NCBI RefSeq assembly: GCF_000250735.1
Contig: NZ_AHZV01000358.1
Coordinates: 1-33,389, forward strand
Length of the DNA stretch: 33,389 bases
Direction of reading: 5' to 3'
Origin: Anaerophaga thermohalophila str. Valhall
Lineage (GTDB): Bacteria; Bacteroidota; Bacteroidia; Bacteroidales; Marinilabiliaceae
Shown one piece after another: positions 16,670 to 23,815 of the stretch. Every line of letters starts with the position of its first letter. Position 1 is the stretch's first letter. The notes beneath the pieces were generated by a model that did not search any database, was not told where the DNA came from, and worked only from the letters and a program-made list of their open reading frames with translations. The position numbers and the translations under genes are program-made.

Positions 16670-17974
16670 TATAATATCAATCGTTTTAATGCGGATATCA
16701 TTCACCGGCCTGTTTTCCCCATAAGTTTCGACAGCAGCAATCCTGTCTACCACATCCATACCATCGGTCACTTCTCCAAAAACCGTATAATCACCATCAA
16801 GATAAGGGGCTCCGCCAACAGTTGTATAAGTTTCGCGCTGAGAAGGTGTAAACCGGAAGCCCTTTTCTTCTTCTATCTCATCAAGCTCCTCATGAGTAAA
16901 AACACGACCCGAGATAATGTAAAACTGCGACCCGTCCGAACGGTTTCCGGGGTTTCTGTCCGATGGAAGTTTTGAAGCAGCCACAGCGCCTCTTTTGTGA
17001 AACCGCGAAGGAACTATTTTTGTAGGCAGATTGTATCCGGGTCCCTGCCAGCCCACTATATCGTCTTTACCGGCATATTTGGAATCAGCAGCCCCGGTTT
17101 GTATCAAAAAATCTTTAAGAACCCTGTGCACCAAAAGGCTGTCATAGAACTGATCGCTCACCAGTTTAATAAAATTATCACGAAATCCGGGGGTTTCATC
17201 ATAAAGCCTGATTACAATATTTCCCATTGTGGTTTTTATTCTGAAACCCGCCACCTTTTCATGAGAAATATAAACCTTGTTGGTTTTTGTGCGCAAATCC
17301 CAGACAGACGCCGGCCGGTCGGTTTGTTTCTTAAGCAATGTGGCTATGTGTTTCTGACTAAGAACCACCTTCCGGAGAGAATCGTTTACCTCCCTTTCCT
17401 GCACTATTCCAATTAATTCGTGGTTCAACCTGAATGCAGGTTTACCGGGCTTCAGAATAGCCGGTGCCTCCAGGAAACTGATCGAATCCATGTCGTGAAA
17501 AGCACCCGCAACACCTTTCCGAACATAGAGCTTTCGTGAAGGTCTTCTCAGCGTATAAAGGGAATCGGGCTCTTGCAGAGCCTCTGTCAGTTTAATATAG
17601 TTGGGATTGTTTCTTTTAACTTTCAAAATAAGTAAGTCAAGATTATGATCGTAAGCTGTGTATCCCCTCACATCGCGGTAGTCTTTTGTGCCAGGAGGTG
17701 CTATTTTTGCCTTATATGTTCCTTTAATCCACTCCAGATTGGTTACCACCAGGTCGCGATCAATAAAAAACCCAAAGCCTTTTTTCTCTGCCCGGTTATA
17801 ATGATCGAAAGTGTGAATCTCAACCATTCCTTTTATATTCTCCTGATATGAGCCTTTGGGCTGATGTGTTTCTTCTTTCTTTTTCTGAGGGGACTTGCAA
17901 CCCGCCAAAAAAGAGATCAGAAAGATAAATATGATCAGGTTCTTTGATAAAAAATTGACGTATTTAAACCACAT
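16664..17974 (-). CDS. Cyclophilin-type peptidyl-prolyl isomerase lipoprotein with an N-terminal degenerate trypsin-like domain
   Basis: This 436-residue exported protein has a lipobox FLAGC (Cys26). Residues about 48-215 resemble an HtrA/trypsin-fold protease: KGFGFFIDRDLVVTNLEW parallels the GSGF...VVTNxHV region, and LDLLILKV with Asp113 parallels the catalytic-Asp strand. Glu81 occupies the place of His, and the GNSGG serine loop is replaced by PGKPAFRLNHELIGI (176-190), so it is inferred to be proteolytically dead. Residues about 243-436 are a cyclophilin domain with Arg284, Phe289 and Gln292 (HRVLKDFLIQTG) and SQFYI (349-353), so isomerase activity is plausible. ATG 17974 was chosen because the lipoprotein signal starts there; an upstream in-frame ATG at 18034 would translate family C DNA. 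It is last in a cluster of three cyclophilins. Its stop codon lies inside a repeat terminus. Confidence 0.88.
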   Translation of the reverse strand: MWFKYVNFLSKNLIIFIFLISFLAGCKSPQKKKEETHQPKGSYQENIKGMVEIHTFDHYNRAEKKGFGFFIDRDLVVTNLEWIKGTYKAKIAPPGTKDYRDVRGYTAYDHNLDLLILKVKRNNPNYIKLTEALQEPDSLYTLRRPSRKLYVRKGVAGAFHDMDSISFLEAPAILKPGKPAFRLNHELIGIVQEREVNDSLRKVVLSQKHIATLLKKQTDRPASVWDLRTKTNKVYISHEKVAGFRIKTTMGNIVIRLYDETPGFRDNFIKLVSDQFYDSLLVHRVLKDFLIQTGAADSKYAGKDDIVGWQGPGYNLPTKIVPSRFHKRGAVAASKLPSDRNPGNRSDGSQFYIISGRVFTHEELDEIEEEKGFRFTPSQRETYTTVGGAPYLDGDYTVFGEVTDGMDVVDRIAAVETYGENRPVNDIRIKTIDIIQ

Positions 17975-18159
17975 ATAATAAATCGTTAGATTCCTGAGTC
18001 CACTTCTAAAAGTCTCTTTCAGGCGCAAACTCATTCATGAGCTACCCACAATTAGCAAAACGGCAACTATAATAAATGTTTTTGTGACTGACATCTTCAA
18101 ACACCCGGTAATAGTAACTAAGCGTCTTTGCGTTAAGGCATTTTTTTAAGAAACCATTG

Positions 18160-18975
18160 TCATTGCGAAATTTCTTTTATCGCGATAACCACATCGGTAA
18201 ACGGACGGTCGTTTTTATCGGTCTTTAATGCTGCGATTTTGTCAATAACATCAAATCCCTCAACAACTTCCCCGAAAACTGTATATTCTCCGTCAAGGTC
18301 GGGCAATCCGCCAATGGTAGTATAAGCTTTTCGTTGCTCTTCGGAAAACTCGAGGTAATCTGACAAAGAATATTCGAAATTGATCTTTTCTTTTATCTCA
18401 CGCAAAAGCTCATTAAAGGCTCTCGGGTCCTCCTTCTTAAGCTTTGCCAGCTCTTCTTTGCGCGGAAGATAATACTTTCTCTTCAAATCGTTTTTTATGG
18501 GAATATTAGTGTTCTTTTCGAGAATATCGAGTTGCTCATTGCTCCATACCTTCCCCTGTACGATATAAAACTGGGATATATCGGACATCTTGAAATGATT
18601 CGCATCTTCTGGTTGACGAGGCGCACAAATCGCTCCTTTTTTATGAAAATGGTTGTCACGGAATTCGGCATCAATGTTTACTGCCGCATTCCCATAGCCG
18701 ATGTGTTTGCCTGGTGGAGCATTCCGTGAATCTGAGGAACCACCCTGAATAACAAAGTTTTTGATCACCCTGTAAAACAGCGTCCCGTCGAAATGTCCTT
18801 TGTTGACCAGTTTCAAAAATTCATTCCTGTGATTGGGGGTATCGTTGTAAAGTTTCACTTTCATGTCCCCCATATTGGTTTTGATGAGGACATAATGTGT
18901 GTATTCCTGACCAGAAAGCGTTCCAATCGTAAGAAAAACAGCTGCTGCCGTCAGTAGTATTGATAATATTCGCAT
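18160..18975 (-). CDS. Exported cyclophilin-type peptidyl-prolyl cis-trans isomerase
   Basis: The 271-residue protein has a signal peptide (about 1-22) and no lipobox cysteine, so it is inferred to be periplasmic. It would catalyse prolyl isomerisation during folding of exported proteins. The cyclophilin core is split: LIKTNMGDMKVKLYNDTPNH opens the fold, FYRVIKNFVIQGG carries Arg69, Phe74 and Gln77, SQFYIVQG is at 134-141, then a charged helical insert of about 75 residues (about 142-216) precedes YTTIGGLPDLDGEYTVFGEV. The upstream paralogue has an insert at the same place. The gap to the next cyclophilin start is 185 bases and carries a family E repeat just after this stop codon. Confidence 0.92.
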   Translation of the reverse strand: MRILSILLTAAAVFLTIGTLSGQEYTHYVLIKTNMGDMKVKLYNDTPNHRNEFLKLVNKGHFDGTLFYRVIKNFVIQGGSSDSRNAPPGKHIGYGNAAVNIDAEFRDNHFHKKGAICAPRQPEDANHFKMSDISQFYIVQGKVWSNEQLDILEKNTNIPIKNDLKRKYYLPRKEELAKLKKEDPRAFNELLREIKEKINFEYSLSDYLEFSEEQRKAYTTIGGLPDLDGEYTVFGEVVEGFDVIDKIAALKTDKNDRPFTDVVIAIKEISQ

Positions 18976-19082
18976 GGTTTTTAAAAAGTCAAAAGATCAT
19001 CGGTTAATGTATTGCCAGCATTACCCGCCAGGCAGTCAAAAGCCTAACCTCTTCATCCGGTTACAGAAAAAGTTAACAAAAA

Positions 19083-19916
19083 CTATTCCTCAATGATCTC
19101 CATGGTCATTTCTATATCCTTAACAGGCCGGTCATTTTGGTCGGTAGCCACTGCAGCGATAGAGTCGATCACGTTAAGTCCTTCCTCCACTTCTCCAAAA
19201 ACAGTATAAGCCCCGTCAAGCTGAGGCGTTCCCCCTATGGTAGAATATGCTTCACGAACCTCCTCCGGAAAGGAGAAACTGGCGGAGTCGCCAAGTTCTT
19301 CTCCGGCCTTTTGTTCAATCTCCTCTATGAGGGATTCAAATCCCTCTCTGTCACCGCGTTGACGCATAGCCATCAATGAGTCCTGGTAAGGATTGAGCAT
19401 ATCAAACATCTTTGACTGAATACGGCGCCTTGAGTGCTCCTCTTCAATATTGTCGAGTTCCTCTGATGAATATGTCTTGCCCTGAACAATATAAAACTGA
19501 GATCCGGAGGATTCGCGTTCGGGATTTACCTGATCACTCTGCCGTGCTGCGGCAAGAGCACCCTTTTTATGAAAATGTTTGGGGTAATTGATCTCTGCCG
19601 GCAACGTATAACCAGGGCTGCCACCTCCCAGCCGTGTTCCTTCCGATGCTTCTTTTGATTCCGGATCGCCTCCCTGAATCATGAAACCTTCGATTACGCG
19701 ATGGAACAAAAGTTGGTCATAAAAGCCCTCTTCCACAAGTTTCAGGAAGTTAGCCCTATGTTCAGGGGTGTCTTGATAAAGCCTGACTTTCATGTCCCCG
19801 TAAGGTGTTTTGATGAGCACTTTCTTTTCAGGCTCTTCACATGTCACAAAAATTAATCCTAAAACGATAATTAATATCGAAACAGCTGTTTTGCTTTGGT
19901 TTATGAGTGAAGTCAT
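19083..19916 (-). CDS. Cyclophilin-type peptidyl-prolyl isomerase, probable lipoprotein
   Basis: The 277-residue protein has an N-terminal hydrophobic segment ending LIFVTCEEPEKK. Cys26 followed by acidic residues suggests a lipoprotein and possibly a Bacteroidota surface-export signal, though Thr before the Cys is not the usual lipobox residue. The cyclophilin core is complete: FHRVIEGFMIQGGD with Arg73, Phe78 and Gln81, GSQFYIVQG (138-146), and YSTIGGTPQLDGAYTVFGEV near the end. A charged, helix-rich insert (about 147-222) splits the fold. It starts 11 bases after the stop of the small hypothetical gene upstream, so the two are probably co-transcribed, with the other two cyclophilins following. 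Confidence 0.92.
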   Translation of the reverse strand: MTSLINQSKTAVSILIIVLGLIFVTCEEPEKKVLIKTPYGDMKVRLYQDTPEHRANFLKLVEEGFYDQLLFHRVIEGFMIQGGDPESKEASEGTRLGGGSPGYTLPAEINYPKHFHKKGALAAARQSDQVNPERESSGSQFYIVQGKTYSSEELDNIEEEHSRRRIQSKMFDMLNPYQDSLMAMRQRGDREGFESLIEEIEQKAGEELGDSASFSFPEEVREAYSTIGGTPQLDGAYTVFGEVEEGLNVIDSIAAVATDQNDRPVKDIEMTMEIIEE

Positions 19917-19927
19917 GATTATAAATT

Positions 19928-20272
19928 TTACAGATTAAGTTTTTCTTTCAGATATTCAAACGCCGATCTTTTCAAAGTATAATTAAGGAATGAAGGCGTC
20001 AGGGATTTTAAGGATTTTATTTCTCTGAATTTTGGCCAGCCTTCATCATCGGTGCCATCAGGTTCAAGGTACCCACTGCGGCAGAGAAGTGTACATTTTC
20101 CAAGATTAATCAGGTCCATCTTTTCTTGTCTCGAATAAGTACGCATACCTTCTCCCAGTTCCTGAACCCCAATCAGGAACAACATGAAATCAAAATCCGC
20201 CGTTACTTTAAAACGCTTACTTACTTCAAGCTCCAGCAGATCCCAGTTATCTTCATTGTATGTCATTCCCAT
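19928..20272 (-). CDS. Hypothetical protein, first gene of the cyclophilin cluster
   Basis: The 114-residue soluble protein is not assigned to a named family. It has no signal peptide or membrane segment, is rich in charged residues, and contains FDFMLFLIGVQELGEGMR and KMDLINLGKCTLLC (Cys95-type pair not conserved as a metal site). Tight spacing to the cyclophilin gene (11 bases) and normal codon use argue that it is real. A second in-frame Met two codons after the first (MTYNEDNW) is an equally possible start. It may be a small cytoplasmic accessory protein; no function is claimed. Confidence 0.75.
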   Translation of the reverse strand: MGMTYNEDNWDLLELEVSKRFKVTADFDFMLFLIGVQELGEGMRTYSRQEKMDLINLGKCTLLCRSGYLEPDGTDDEGWPKFREIKSLKSLTPSFLNYTLKRSAFEYLKEKLNL

Positions 20273-20311
20273 TCGTATAAAATTTATTGTTAGGTTAATA
20301 GGATACTATAT

Positions 20312-20372
20312 TGTTAGGGTTGTTAGGGTGTCAGGGTGGTTAGAGTTGTTAGGGTGTTAGGGTCTCATCCCT
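20312..20372 (+). repeat. Irregular TTAGGG-like tandem repeat
   Basis: Units of GTTAGGGT, GTCAGGGT and GTTAGAGT repeat irregularly, giving five GGG tracts on the plus strand. A looser TTGTTAG series follows at about 20612-20675. This is low-complexity DNA about 40 bases upstream of the hypothetical gene start. Confidence 0.6.
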
Positions 20373-20402
20373 GATATTCATATTTTTTTGGCAAAAGTAA
20401 TG

Positions 20403-20535
20403 CTCTGTCACCGCTCCGCGGCTAATTGTTACTGACTTTATTGATTACGTTACCGCTTTGTCACCGCTCCGCGGTTTTAGTATTACTAACCCTATATCAA
20501 CAATTAATAGCCGCGGAGCGGCAACAGAACGGTAG
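20403..20535. repeat. GC-rich inverted repeat cluster
   Basis: CACCGCTCCGCGG occurs at about 20410 and 20462, and its complement CCGCGGAGCGG at 20511-20521. The arm 20451-20474 (TACCG, TGT, CCGCTCCGCGG) pairs with 20511-20534. The outer arm 20404-20429 can pair alternatively with 20500-20527. A decayed fourth unit, GCTGCGGAGCTGCGACAG, follows at about 20559. The two alternative hairpins are mutually exclusive. Confidence 0.6.
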
Positions 20536-20753
20536 AATTATGTAAGAAAAACAAAAAGCTGCGGAGCTGCGACAGATAATGTATAAATTTGTTTGGTTCT
20601 GGTTTATCCAGGTTAGGGTTGTTAGAACTGTTAATTTGTTAATATTGTTAAATTATTAAGTTGTTAGAATGTTATAGGTCACATCATCTATCAATCTATC
20701 ATCTGTCCTGGCAATCCTTGCCATGCTCGTTTCGTTTGTCAAACTTCAAAAAT

Positions 20754-20896
20754 GAGTGCGGTATAAAAAGCATATTTTTGTCAAAATCAAGGCGTTTTAG
20801 ATTTTTGTGCCGGAGTTAACTCGTTGTTAATGAGGATGCAAAAATTTAAAACAACACAGAGTTTGGCAACAAAGATGCTTTTAAGAACGCACTCAA
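20754..20896 (+). mobile_element. MITE-like element, family B, complete copy
   Basis: This 143-bp element has left end GAGTGCGGTATAAAAAGCAT and right end GATGCTTTTAAGAACGCACTC, inverted relative to each other. It is flanked by the 6-bp duplication AAAAAT (20748-20753 and 20897-20902). The interior is nearly identical to the copy at 4146. It lies in the minus-strand downstream region of tRNA-Val. Confidence 0.82.
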
Positions 20897-20925
20897 AAAT
20901 AATAAAAGAAAATAAACCACATAGA

Positions 20926-20958
20926 TAAAAAAGCCGGTCAGATCTATTCTGCCGGCTT
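20926..20958 (-). terminator. Rho-independent terminator after tRNA-Val
   Basis: On the minus strand, starting two bases after the tRNA 3' end, AAGCCGG pairs with CCGGCTT over a 12-base loop, followed by TTTTTT. Confidence 0.75.
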
Positions 20959-20960
20959 CG

Positions 20961-21035
20961 TGGGTTGTACTGGATTCGAACCAGTGACCCCTACCCTGTC
21001 AAGGTAATGCTCTAAACCAACTGAGCTAACAACCC
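20961..21035 (-). tRNA. tRNA-Val (anticodon GAC)
   Basis: The 75-base cloverleaf is read on the minus strand. The acceptor stem GGGTTGT pairs with ACAACCC, discriminator base A; the D arm contains AGCTCAGTTGG, the anticodon arm TTACC-TTGACAG-GGTAG gives anticodon GAC, and the T arm carries GGTTCGAATCC. CCA is not encoded. A spurious reading frame typical of tRNA (GSNPVQPT) runs through it on the same strand. Confidence 0.96.
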
Positions 21036-21253
21036 CTGATTTGGTTCTGCAAAAATATAAAATTTTAAAACAAAAAAAGGCCCGATGCGAACCGAACCTT
21101 CTTTTTTTGGATTTTTCTGATTTAAGGGAAAGGCTGAACTTTCTGGTTGCAAATATAGACATTTTTTAACAGATACAAGTTTTGAGTGGAATTTTTTTTA
21201 CAGAAAGTGATAAATATTTGTAATTTTTTATTAGGAATATAACTTTAAGGCCA

Positions 21254-21291
21254 GAAAAAACGGGCTGTTAAGGAACTTTAACAGTCCGTTA
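21254..21291 (-). terminator. Rho-independent terminator of the DoxX gene
   Basis: On the minus strand the stem AACGGACTGTTAAAG with TTAACAGCCCGTT is followed by TTTTTT, beginning about 18 bases after the stop codon at 21310. Confidence 0.88.
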
Positions 21292-21309
21292 CCGTAAGTT
21301 GATTATTTT

Positions 21310-21738
21310 TTATCGTCGTCCTGCCACAGCATCAACAGAATACTTTCCTGAACCTAAAAAGAATGTACCTGCAAATCCGAGAAGGAATAATAAGGCAAAT
21401 TCTTTACTGGCTCCTCCGGCAGCTGCTGCAGCAAACAACGGATCGGAAGCATGAACGATAAATGCAGCTACTGCCATGGTAATCATTAAAGGGATAGAAG
21501 CCAGCCTGGTTCTTAACCCTATAAGCACCATAATTCCTGCAACAAATTCGGCAAGCATTGCCAGGATCAGGTTAATGGTCGGGCTGATTCCAAAAAGTGC
21601 CGGAAACTGAATATCTCCGGCAAGCAACATCTGTAACTTGCCGAGTCCGTGACCAAAAACAATTAAAAATCCAAAACCCAGACGTAATATCAATGCTGCA
21701 AAATCTTTCTCGTTTTTAAATAATGTTCTCATGGTCAT
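21310..21738 (-). CDS. DoxX family membrane protein
   Basis: The 142-residue protein has four predicted membrane segments, with family features ILRLGFGFLIVFGHGLGKL (17-35) and EFVAGIMVLIGLRTRLASI (63-81). DoxX-like proteins are small inner-membrane proteins, some tied to thiol/oxidoreductase or thiosulfate:quinone systems; the role here is unknown. It is a single-gene unit with its own terminator. A second in-frame start (MRTLF) two codons later is possible. Confidence 0.9.
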   Translation of the reverse strand: MTMRTLFKNEKDFAALILRLGFGFLIVFGHGLGKLQMLLAGDIQFPALFGISPTINLILAMLAEFVAGIMVLIGLRTRLASIPLMITMAVAAFIVHASDPLFAAAAAGGASKEFALLFLLGFAGTFFLGSGKYSVDAVAGRR

Positions 21739-21922
21739 TAAGTTTTGTTAGAAATAATATCTTAAAAACCTGAAAAGCGTTTTTTTGTTCAAAGCTATTC
21801 AATCCACACTTTATCCAATCGAAAGTCCACTTCTTTGTACGCTTTGTTCAGTAACGAAACCTGAATAGATTCAATGGTTTCAATGCTGAAATGCAGGGAA
21901 GTGGCAGTATCTGGATAATAAC

Positions 21923-21950
21923 ACCTTCTGAACAGACACACAAACTTTAA
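21923..21950 (+). repeat. Solo fragment of family A
   Basis: ACACCTTCTGAACAGACACAC matches the inner right end of family A (ACTTTCTGAACAGACACACA). No other part of the element is visible nearby. Confidence 0.5.
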
Positions 21951-21988
21951 TATTCAAAGCCTTTTTGAAACGCACTAAAAAGAGAAAG

Positions 21989-23671
21989 TTAATTCAAGGT
22001 CATCTCATAGGTCTCATTCATAAAGTCGACTGTTATCATGTACGTTCCGGCCTGCGTATCATCGGTAATATTGGGTCCCCAATAACTGAGTTCGCCAGCC
22101 GATCCACCCCAATATTCATCCCACTTATTGCTTTCACGATAAATCCTGAATCCGTCAGTAGACTGTGCGGTAACTTCCACGGTACCGGAATAAACCCCTT
22201 TGTCGGTTTTGGCCAATGTGGTATTAAAATCCCACTCATCGTTGAGGCCAGAGATATAAACTACATCTCCCATAGGAAGAACTGAATAAGTCAAATTCAG
22301 CGTGTCGGCAGTAATAAAGTAAGTCCCGGTTTCCGGAGCAGGAATGTTATCAGGTCCGTTTTTGACCAGGGTACCTTCGGTTGTACCCATAGTAAAATAA
22401 GGAACTCCCCACTCGGGTTTTGTGTACATCTGAAATCCCCAGTTAGAATTCACATAAACTACGCCAGCATAAAGAGAATCGTTAAGCTGGGAAATGTAAT
22501 TATCAAACCCCCAGTCGCCACCGGTTTCACCGTCAAGAGTTCCCGGAAGATACAAATAGGGTATTACTTCTTCTTCCTGAGGAAGATGATTGCCTTCGGT
22601 GAATGTATAAGTCCATTCGGTTGGGTTACTAAAGTCCATTATTAAAGTATGGGAGGCGGCTGTGGGTAAAGTAAAAGTAGCGGGAGAATCCGATAGCGTC
22701 AAATTCCCGCTTTCACTTTCAGCAAAATATAGAGTTGTTTCAGTCCCCTGTGAATCACCGGTTGACATATTGAAAAACAAAGCATCACTATGCAGAAAAA
22801 TTTGGGCATTCTCGATTGACGGATCAATTAATCCTGCCCATTGTTCAAACGATTTATAGAAAGCAAGTGTATCGTTTTCAGGAACATCCCCGGTAACCAC
22901 GATTTCGGGCAACAAAGTAGCTGACCACTCCAGATCATTGACACTCATAGTAACGTAATAATGGCCACCGGTACCAGGAAACCAGCAATTCCACATCGAT
23001 ATGGCATCGTCCGACAATTCAAAAGGCGTACCCGGATCGGAATCATTGCCCCATATTGTGCCGTCTCCTTCGAGGAAGTAACAATTCAACCATGCAGAAG
23101 CCGCAACGAATCCTTTATATTCACCATCCGACTCAGGAGAATGGAGCACAGCCAGAGTATCCTTCTGATCTTTATCAAGGACAAACAAACGCGACATATC
23201 AATTTCGTAAGGCGTTACATCCACCGAAACCACATTGCTGAATTTTGGCGACATGTTTTCTCCGAGCAATGACTGAATCCTGAAATAGAGCGGGGATGAA
23301 ACCCAGGGTTTAAGTCCGGCATCTTTAGCCCATGTATTGAGCTTTGCACCGGTAAAGGTATAATACGAAAAGTCGGGTTCCAATTCTACAAACGATTCAA
23401 AATTTTCTGATGCCGAAGCCTGCAACCTGATACCGGGTACTCCTGAAGGGACACCCATTGAATCATCGCTAACAGTAAGTTCACTTCCTGACCAACTCAA
23501 AGACAGAACAGATTCATCGTTATTCTCCTGTGACAGGACAACTGATGACTCTGATGCAGTTAATTCAGCAGCTTCATGCCCCGAAAGAATAAGTTTATCC
23601 CCTTCTTTCTCGCAGGAAGAAACTGTTAAGACTGCAACAAAAATGGTGATATATAATTTAATAGTCTTCAT
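21989..23671 (-). CDS. SusE-like surface glycan-binding lipoprotein
   Basis: The 560-residue lipoprotein has the lipobox VSSC (Cys20) followed by EKEGDK, an acidic stretch suited to surface export. An N-terminal SusE-type Ig-like domain (about 35-160, with ELTASESSVVL and SGSELTVSDDS) is followed by repeated beta-rich modules with aromatic pairs (MWNCWFPGTGGHYY, EWGVPYFTMG, NKWDEYWGG), as in SusE/SusF-type starch-binding and other glycan-binding proteins. Its position directly after SusD supports a role in holding the target glycan, inferred to be beta-1,4-galactan. The start ATG 23671 was chosen because the signal peptide begins there; an in-frame ATG at 23761 would translate family C DNA. 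It is the last gene of the locus. Confidence 0.82.
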   Translation of the reverse strand: MKTIKLYITIFVAVLTVSSCEKEGDKLILSGHEAAELTASESSVVLSQENNDESVLSLSWSGSELTVSDDSMGVPSGVPGIRLQASASENFESFVELEPDFSYYTFTGAKLNTWAKDAGLKPWVSSPLYFRIQSLLGENMSPKFSNVVSVDVTPYEIDMSRLFVLDKDQKDTLAVLHSPESDGEYKGFVAASAWLNCYFLEGDGTIWGNDSDPGTPFELSDDAISMWNCWFPGTGGHYYVTMSVNDLEWSATLLPEIVVTGDVPENDTLAFYKSFEQWAGLIDPSIENAQIFLHSDALFFNMSTGDSQGTETTLYFAESESGNLTLSDSPATFTLPTAASHTLIMDFSNPTEWTYTFTEGNHLPQEEEVIPYLYLPGTLDGETGGDWGFDNYISQLNDSLYAGVVYVNSNWGFQMYTKPEWGVPYFTMGTTEGTLVKNGPDNIPAPETGTYFITADTLNLTYSVLPMGDVVYISGLNDEWDFNTTLAKTDKGVYSGTVEVTAQSTDGFRIYRESNKWDEYWGGSAGELSYWGPNITDDTQAGTYMITVDFMNETYEMTLN

Positions 23672-23672
23672 A

Positions 23673-23802
23673 CAACAGATCGTTAGATTTACAGATATTA
23701 GATTTAAGATTATTAATGAATTTTGATATACTGCATTTAACAGCGCAAAACCTATAATCACAACTAACTTGCAACTTATTACAAAGGTTTGAAAGAATAT
23801 TA
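23673..23802 (+). repeat. Family C element, diverged full-length copy between susD and susE-like
   Basis: It begins CAACAGATCGTTAGATT one base after the SusE-like start codon and runs through GATATACTGCATTTAACAG and CTTGCAACTTATTACAAAGG to AATATTAG. It follows the family C consensus along its whole length, with many substitutions. It fills almost the whole 144-base susD-susE spacer. Confidence 0.62.
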
Positions 23803-23815
23803 GTCGATAAACAAA

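Larger units (their letters stand above)
20273..20925. other. Intergenic region with G-rich, palindromic and mobile repeats
   Basis: No gene was recognised. From left to right there is a TTAGGG-like G-rich stretch (20312-20372), a set of inverted GC-rich repeats (20403-20535), AT-rich text with further TTGTTAG units (about 20612-20675), the right half of a family D repeat (about 20712-20738) and a complete family B element (20754-20896). The promoter of the minus-strand cyclophilin cluster should lie near 20273-20310 but was not identified. Confidence 0.55.

Noticed and set aside
17974-18034. Longer N-terminus for the cyclophilin fusion (start at 18034)
   Set aside because: The extra 20 residues would be translated repeat DNA and would precede a normal lipoprotein signal.
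20944-21162. A 72-codon minus-strand reading frame ending GSNPVQPT
   Set aside because: It is the translation of tRNA-Val and its flanks, a familiar false gene.
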